The notes under the pieces: generated by a model | What the model was told of the DNA's origin: nothing | Seen by the model: the letters and a program-made list of their open reading frames with translations, nothing else | The model's database searches: none | Program-made: the position numbers and the translations under genes | Assembly (NCBI RefSeq): GCF_017526105.1 | Contig: NZ_CP071839.1 | Span: forward strand, 930,001 to 994,000 | Direction of reading: 5' to 3' | Length of the DNA stretch: 64,000 bases | Origin: Streptomyces cyanogenus | Lineage (GTDB): Bacteria; Actinomycetota; Actinomycetes; Streptomycetales; Streptomycetaceae | Shown: in pieces, positions 60,201-64,000 of the stretch | How positions within the stretch are numbered: position 1 is the stretch's first letter | Layout: each line of letters opens with the position of its first letter

Positions 60201-61496
60201 ATGCCTCTCGGTCCCGCCCTGGACACTCCCCCGCTCTCCGAACCGCTCCGCCGGGAGCGGCAGCGGATCCTGTGCGCCGTCCACGACCGGGTCGAGGAGG
60301 TGGCGGAAACCGCGGTCGCGGTGATGCGTGCGGAGATCCCGTCGTACGCGCTGCAGGACGAACGGTTCTTCGACGACGTACGGGACCAGGTGCTGGAGCA
60401 CTACCGGATGCAGCTGGCGGCGCTGGCCGGCGACCGCGACATCGCTGCCGAAGACCTCGTCTTCAGCCGGGCGGCAGCCATGCGCCGGGCGCGCGCGGGG
60501 TTCGCCCTGGAGGACTGGATCAGTGCCTTCCGGGTCGGCCGGCAGGTGATGTGGGCCGCGCTGCTGGACTGTGCGGGCACGTCCGTCGAGGCCCAGCAGG
60601 CCGCGCTGTCCCTCGTCACCCCGCTGATGCGGTACGTCGACTACGCCAGCACCCACGCCGCACAGGCGTACGTCGAGTTCCAGCAGCACGTGGTGGCGGA
60701 CGCGGACCGGGAGCGCCGGGATCTGCTGGACCAGCTCCTGGCCGGTGTGGCCCCGACGCGCGGCCCGCTGTTCGCCGCGGCGCAGGCGTACGGCATCGGA
60801 CCGCGCTCGTCGATGATGGCGGTCGTGGCGGTGTGCGTCGGCGACACACGCACGGGGGACCTCACGACGGCCGAGCACGGGTACGCCGCCAGCGCGTCGA
60901 TCAGCGTCGCCGGGCCCTGGGCCGGCCGGACCCTGGTCGTCGTGCGTCACGGCGAGGTGGTGGCCGTGCCCGTGGTCCGGGCCGGCATGGACGCGGAGGA
61001 CATATGCGTCCACTTCGAGGCCGTGCAGGAGCGGCTCGCGCGGCAGGGAACCATGCTCTCCATGGGCATCAGCACGGTCGCCCGGGGCGCCTCCGAACTG
61101 CCGCGCGCGTACGAGGAGGCGCGGGCCGCCCTGGATCTGGTGCCGAGCGGGGGCGGGGTGGCGGCCCTGCCGCGGCTGTCCCCGTTCGACTACCTGGCGC
61201 TGCGCGCCGACGACCTCGCCCGCCAGCTGGTCGATCCCCGGGTACGTGTGCTGCTGGAGGAGGACCGCAGGCGTGGCGACACGCTGGCGGACACCATACG
61301 GGCCTTCGCGGCGGCGGACCTCAATCTGCGGCTGGCCGCCGACCGGCTGCGGGTGCATCACAACACGGCGCACTACCGGTTGCGCCGGATCGAGGAACGC
61401 ACCGGCCGCAATCCGCGCCGGATCGCCGACCTCCTGGAACTACTGGTCGCCCTCGCCATCCGCGACGGCGCCGCGGAAGGTGAGGATTGCCAGTGA
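60201..61496 (+). CDS. PucR-family transcriptional regulator
   Basis: A 431-residue regulator, divergent from the liv operon. The sensor part contains HDRVEEVAETAVAVMRAEIP and RRARAGFALEDWISAFRVGR. The middle holds a GGDEF-like-fold CdaR segment (PRAYEEARAALDLVPSGGG, about 300-318). The C-terminal HTH_30 is at about 360-425 (LADTIRAFAAADLNLRLAAD, RLRVHHNTAHYRLRRIEERT). It probably senses the transported compound and controls uptake. The ATG 60201 follows a weak ribosome site. Its stop overlaps the next GTG (GTGA), so it is co-transcribed with a TetR regulator. Confidence 0.92.
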   Translation: MPLGPALDTPPLSEPLRRERQRILCAVHDRVEEVAETAVAVMRAEIPSYALQDERFFDDVRDQVLEHYRMQLAALAGDRDIAAEDLVFSRAAAMRRARAGFALEDWISAFRVGRQVMWAALLDCAGTSVEAQQAALSLVTPLMRYVDYASTHAAQAYVEFQQHVVADADRERRDLLDQLLAGVAPTRGPLFAAAQAYGIGPRSSMMAVVAVCVGDTRTGDLTTAEHGYAASASISVAGPWAGRTLVVVRHGEVVAVPVVRAGMDAEDICVHFEAVQERLARQGTMLSMGISTVARGASELPRAYEEARAALDLVPSGGGVAALPRLSPFDYLALRADDLARQLVDPRVRVLLEEDRRRGDTLADTIRAFAAADLNLRLAADRLRVHHNTAHYRLRRIEERTGRNPRRIADLLELLVALAIRDGAAEGEDCQ

Positions 61497-62158
61497 GCGG
61501 CATCGTGGAGTCCGCCGGGACGGAGACGGCACGTGGACTGCCGGGCGGGCAGGAGGGCACGGCCCGGCCGGCCGGAGATCCCGGGCAGCGGCAAACGGTC
61601 CGGCGTGCGCTGCTGGACGCCGCGTTGGAGGTGTTCACCGAGCGCGGTTACACCGACGCCGGCCTCACCGAGATCGCGGCACGCTCCGGCATTCCGGTGG
61701 GCAGCCTCTTCCAGCACTACGGCGGGAAGCGAGGGCTTTACCTCGCCCTCTGGGAGGAGTTCCGCGAGGGCCAGGAACGACGGACCGAGGCGACGCTGAC
61801 CTCCGAGCGCGGCCGTGGTGTGGACGACCCCGTCGCCCTCTTCGCGGCGGGGGCCAGGGCGTACCTGGAGGGTGCCTGGGACAACCGGCGGCTCGGCGGA
61901 CTCCTCGCCGAGGACGACGGCCCCTCGGGCTTCGACGCGTTGCGCCGCCAGTGGGACCGCGCGTGGGTACGGCGCAACGCGCGGCTGCTGCAGGTGGACG
62001 AGCGGCGACGCGCCGGCCGGGTCCGGGTGAGCGTGCTGACCACCGTCATCGGAGGGGCGGCGCGCGAGCTGGCCGACTGCGGGGACGAGACGGAGGCCCG
62101 GGAGATCGTGGACGAGGTCTGCGGCATCCTCCTCCACCTGTCCACACCACCCCGCTGA
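61493..62158 (+). CDS. TetR/AcrR-family regulator
   Basis: A 221-residue repressor-type protein. The N-terminal DNA-binding domain is at about 30-80 (RRALLDAALEVFTERGYTDA, GLTEIAARSGIPVGSLFQHY and GGKRGLYLALW). The ligand domain is helical (DPVALFAAGARAYLEGAWDN, FDALRRQWDRAWVRRNARLL). The GTG 61493 has GAGG 7 bases upstream and overlaps the PucR stop; a TTG at 61487 is less likely. Co-transcription with a PucR regulator is unusual. Targets could be the liv operon, itself, or the ACCAGT operators at 47101-47223, but none of this is shown. Confidence 0.92.
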   Translation: MSGIVESAGTETARGLPGGQEGTARPAGDPGQRQTVRRALLDAALEVFTERGYTDAGLTEIAARSGIPVGSLFQHYGGKRGLYLALWEEFREGQERRTEATLTSERGRGVDDPVALFAAGARAYLEGAWDNRRLGGLLAEDDGPSGFDALRRQWDRAWVRRNARLLQVDERRRAGRVRVSVLTTVIGGAARELADCGDETEAREIVDEVCGILLHLSTPPR

Positions 62159-62208
62159 GGTCACCGGCCCGGGACTCGGCAGCTCCCGGCCGGGCCTCCG
62201 CTCGGGGG

Positions 62209-62922
62209 TCAGCGGCCGGGGGAAGCCGACGCGCTGGGTGAGCCGCTCCTGGTGGGAGAGGCGCTGGTGCTGGCCGAAGGACTGGCGGAGGGCCGGGTGG
62301 AGGGGGGTGCCGTTCGCGCGGGCGGGCTGGGCCGGCGGCTGCTGGAGGGCCGGGGGGTGGGCTTCTCCTTCACCGGTGGCGGCGCACTGGTCGTGGCGGT
62401 GGAAGGCCGGGAGACCGGTGGCGTGCTGCGAGGTGGCGGGGGCGCAGGACGCCGGTTGCCGTCGCCGTTCCGGTCCCGGCCGCCTTTGCGCGCGGGATGC
62501 GTGGGCTCTCGCTCCGGTGAAGCCGGTGAGTCGGTGACGCTGATCTCGGGCTCCACGAAGGACGGCTCCGGGGGCGAAGCTGCTCGTGGGGCTGTCGACT
62601 GGTGAAGCACCGACGCGGTGGCCAGGCCTCCGAGGACGGTGAAGGCGGCTGCGGCGAGAGACCGGACGGCGTACTTCCGCAGCCGCGACGGACGGTCGTA
62701 CCGGTCTTCCGGCAGGTCCGGCGAGGGAGTCGGTGGCCCGGGGACGGACGACTCGAAGGAGTCCGGCACCCCGTCGAAGCGGACTTCCGGCATCACCGCG
62801 TCGACGGCCGGAGCACCGTCTCTCCGCCCGCTCGGCTGTGCCACGCCGGAGTCGTACGCCCCGCACTCGGGGCAGGTGACGGCGCCGTTGAGGGTGCGGT
62901 TGCACGGAATGCAGTAGTCCAT
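62209..62922 (-). CDS. SCO2400-type zinc-ribbon, single-span, Pro/Ser-rich protein
   Basis: A 237-residue protein. The N-terminal zinc ribbon is MDYCIPCNRTLNGAVTCPEC (about 1-20, two CxxC pairs), typical of SCO2400-family Streptomyces proteins. Residues about 87-107 (YAVRSLAAAAFTVLGGLATA) form one membrane span. The C-terminal 120 residues are rich in Pro, Ser, Thr and Arg and presumably extracellular and unstructured (PSASPSASTSASPTRSGSPS near the end). Function unknown; the layout suggests a surface or wall-associated tether. Convergent with the TetR gene, with a 50-base gap. Confidence 0.85.
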   Translation of the reverse strand: MDYCIPCNRTLNGAVTCPECGAYDSGVAQPSGRRDGAPAVDAVMPEVRFDGVPDSFESSVPGPPTPSPDLPEDRYDRPSRLRKYAVRSLAAAAFTVLGGLATASVLHQSTAPRAASPPEPSFVEPEISVTDSPASPEREPTHPARKGGRDRNGDGNRRPAPPPPRSTPPVSRPSTATTSAPPPVKEKPTPRPSSSRRPSPPARTAPPSTRPSASPSASTSASPTRSGSPSASASPGR

Positions 62923-63097
62923 GGAGCGACCGTTCTCAGTTCTCGAGCTGACCGAGGGGAGGCCCAGGCCGGGCGGCAGTCAGCGGCTACCGAGGTCAAC
63001 GGGGCGCATCGAACGAGTGCTCAATCATCGGCCGACATGTGGGGTAGCTAACCCTGCCTTCGAGGCGTGGGTTACACACCGGCTGAGACCCTGGCCG

Positions 63098-63133
63098 ACC
63101 GGGGGGCCGGCCCGCGCGGGCCGGCCCCCCGGT
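63098..63133. terminator. Perfect 36-base palindrome, terminator of the acyl-CoA dehydrogenase gene
   Basis: ACCGGGGGGCCGGCCCGC followed directly by its exact complement, with no loop spacer. It lies 17 bases past the stop at 63150 on the minus strand. No U tract. Confidence 0.8.
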
Positions 63134-63149
63134 GATGCGTACGGCCTGG

Positions 63150-64000
63150 TTACGGCGCCATCTCGTACGCGCCGGACAGCGCCTCGACCCGCTGCCAGAC
63201 CCGCTCCGTGCGGGCCGCGTCGACGACCGGCCGCCGGACCGAACCCAGCGCCCACTCCTGCTGCTGCGCGGTCGCCGAGTCCTTGCCGTGCAGTTCGACG
63301 GCGTGCGCGGAGAAGTCCCGTACGAGGACGGCGAAGAGTTCGTCGAGCACGTCCTCGTCGAGTCCGGTCAGGGCGACCTGCTCCAGGACGAGCTGCCCGT
63401 GCACGACGAGGGCGAAGAGCTGACCGACCGCGAGGAGGAGGTCGAGATCGCGGCTCTGCTCCTCGTCGGGTGCGGCCGTGGCGACGAACGCGCAGAGGGC
63501 GTCGGCCTGTTCGCGGAAGCGGCGCACGTTGGGCAGGTGCGCGTACGCGTCGAAGGCGGGCCGCCAGTCGTGGAAGCGCACCGAGCCGAGGCCGCGGGCC
63601 GGCCCCTGCCGGAACAGGAAGCCGTCGTCGGCCGCGTCGAGGCGGGTGGGCACGTCCGGGTACTCGACCGGGTCGAGGAGGTGGCTGCGCATGAACTTCA
63701 GGATCAGCGCCAGGTTGACGTGGACCGTGCCTTCGAGCTTCGGCAGGCCGCGGATCTCCACGGCCGCCTGGCCGAAGTAGTTGTCCTTCTCGAAGCCCTT
63801 GGCCGCGATGACGTCCCACATCAGGTCGATGACCTTCTCGCCCTCCGTGGTCACCTTCATCTTCGTCATCGGGTTGAAGAGCAGGTAGCGGCGGTCGTCG
63901 GGGCCGGCGGAACGGAAGTAGTCGACGGCGCGGTCGCTGAACAGCTTCATCCCGACGAGCCTGACGTAGGCGTCGGTGAGCTCCCGCCGCACGTGCGGGA
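63150..64000 (-). CDS. Acyl-CoA dehydrogenase/oxidase family protein, C-terminal part (runs off window)
   Basis: The C-terminal 283 residues of a flavin acyl-CoA dehydrogenase-like enzyme; the frame is open through base 64000, so the N-terminal part with most of the FAD domain lies outside. Seen: RRELTDAYVRLVGMKLFSDR, YFRSAGPDDRRYLLFNPMTK, KVIDLMWDVIAAKGFEKDNY, IRGLPKLEGTVHVNLALILK (G-T-hydrophobic flavin-loop end, as in the family) and the helical C-terminus. The long helical end with LDEDVLDELFAVLVRDFSAH fits large actinobacterial acyl-CoA dehydrogenases or oxidases. Followed by a strong terminator. Confidence 0.85.
   Translation of the reverse strand, partial: PHVRRELTDAYVRLVGMKLFSDRAVDYFRSAGPDDRRYLLFNPMTKMKVTTEGEKVIDLMWDVIAAKGFEKDNYFGQAAVEIRGLPKLEGTVHVNLALILKFMRSHLLDPVEYPDVPTRLDAADDGFLFRQGPARGLGSVRFHDWRPAFDAYAHLPNVRRFREQADALCAFVATAAPDEEQSRDLDLLLAVGQLFALVVHGQLVLEQVALTGLDEDVLDELFAVLVRDFSAHAVELHGKDSATAQQQEWALGSVRRPVVDAARTERVWQRVEALSGAYEMAP

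Noticed and set aside
1..64000. tRNA, rRNA, CRISPR, prophage or insertion-sequence genes
   Set aside because: Looked for conserved tRNA ends, regular spaced repeats, transposase DDE motifs and integrase motifs; none seen. The short repeats found are tandem, not CRISPR-like.

Overview
The window is high-GC, densely packed actinobacterial DNA and almost certainly Streptomyces. Evidence includes GTG starts and AGGAG-type ribosome sites, many 4-base ATGA/GTGA gene overlaps, a SCO2400-type zinc-ribbon protein, a DUF5133 protein, numerous PP2C/HATPase partner-switch proteins, and a Nur-type nickel box in front of an iron superoxide dismutase. I saw no rRNA, tRNA, CRISPR array, insertion sequence or phage gene. 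It reads as ordinary chromosome (probably arm or arm-proximal), with three decayed gene remnants.

Layout. 0-5 kb: small membrane ORF, MmyB-type regulator remnant, group-2 sigma-70 factor, PEBP protein, PAS/GAF/PP2C phosphatase and HATPase anti-sigma-type protein. 5-10 kb: secreted EEP hydrolase (with a rare TTA codon), secreted serine peptidase, small conserved protein, MFS transporter. 10-14 kb: cobalt/B12 region (histidine phosphatase, small protein, CbtA, CbtB, 2Fe-2S ferredoxin) with two cobalamin riboswitches, then sodF with a Nur box. 14.4-17.9 kb: tightly coupled four-gene metabolic operon (ABM-domain protein, NAD(P) oxidoreductase, amidohydrolase, P450) in which two of the enzymes have altered key residues. 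18-21 kb: XRE-cupin regulator divergent from a DMT exporter-PaiB-B3/B4 operon, with three helically phased repeats between them. 21-26 kb: AraC fragment, universal stress protein, PhoX phosphatase, cobH and cobK. 26-31.3 kb: thioesterase fragment, then a 1,399-residue nitrate reductase fused to its own CysJ-like NADPH/flavin reductase behind a GlnR-like box.

31-43 kb: epoxide-hydrolase-like enzyme, DUF5133, small secreted protein with a duplicated motif, arylsulfotransferase, then a sugar ABC transporter (binding protein, half-size ATPase, permease) divergent from a PP2C/HATPase sensor that is translationally coupled to a second, paralogous sugar-binding lipoprotein. 43-49 kb: Cys-rich HTH regulator, DUF3291 protein (probably leaderless), Fur-family regulator with HATPase protein, SDR plus MDR operon, DUF485 plus sodium:solute symporter. 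49-54.7 kb: a third PAS/GAF/PP2C/HATPase protein, PucR regulator, carboxymuconolactone decarboxylase-like protein and SDR. 54.8-62.2 kb: complete branched-chain-type ABC operon (livG-F-H-M-J) whose LivM carries a 10-unit repeat tail, divergent from a PucR-TetR regulator pair. 62.2-64 kb: SCO2400-type protein and the C-terminal part of an acyl-CoA dehydrogenase/oxidase that runs off the window.

Themes are partner-switch signalling (five PP2C/HATPase proteins), metal and cofactor control (cobalt/B12, nickel, Fur) and nutrient uptake with local regulators. Nothing was computed or searched: all calls come from reading the sequence, and sites are inferred by eye.
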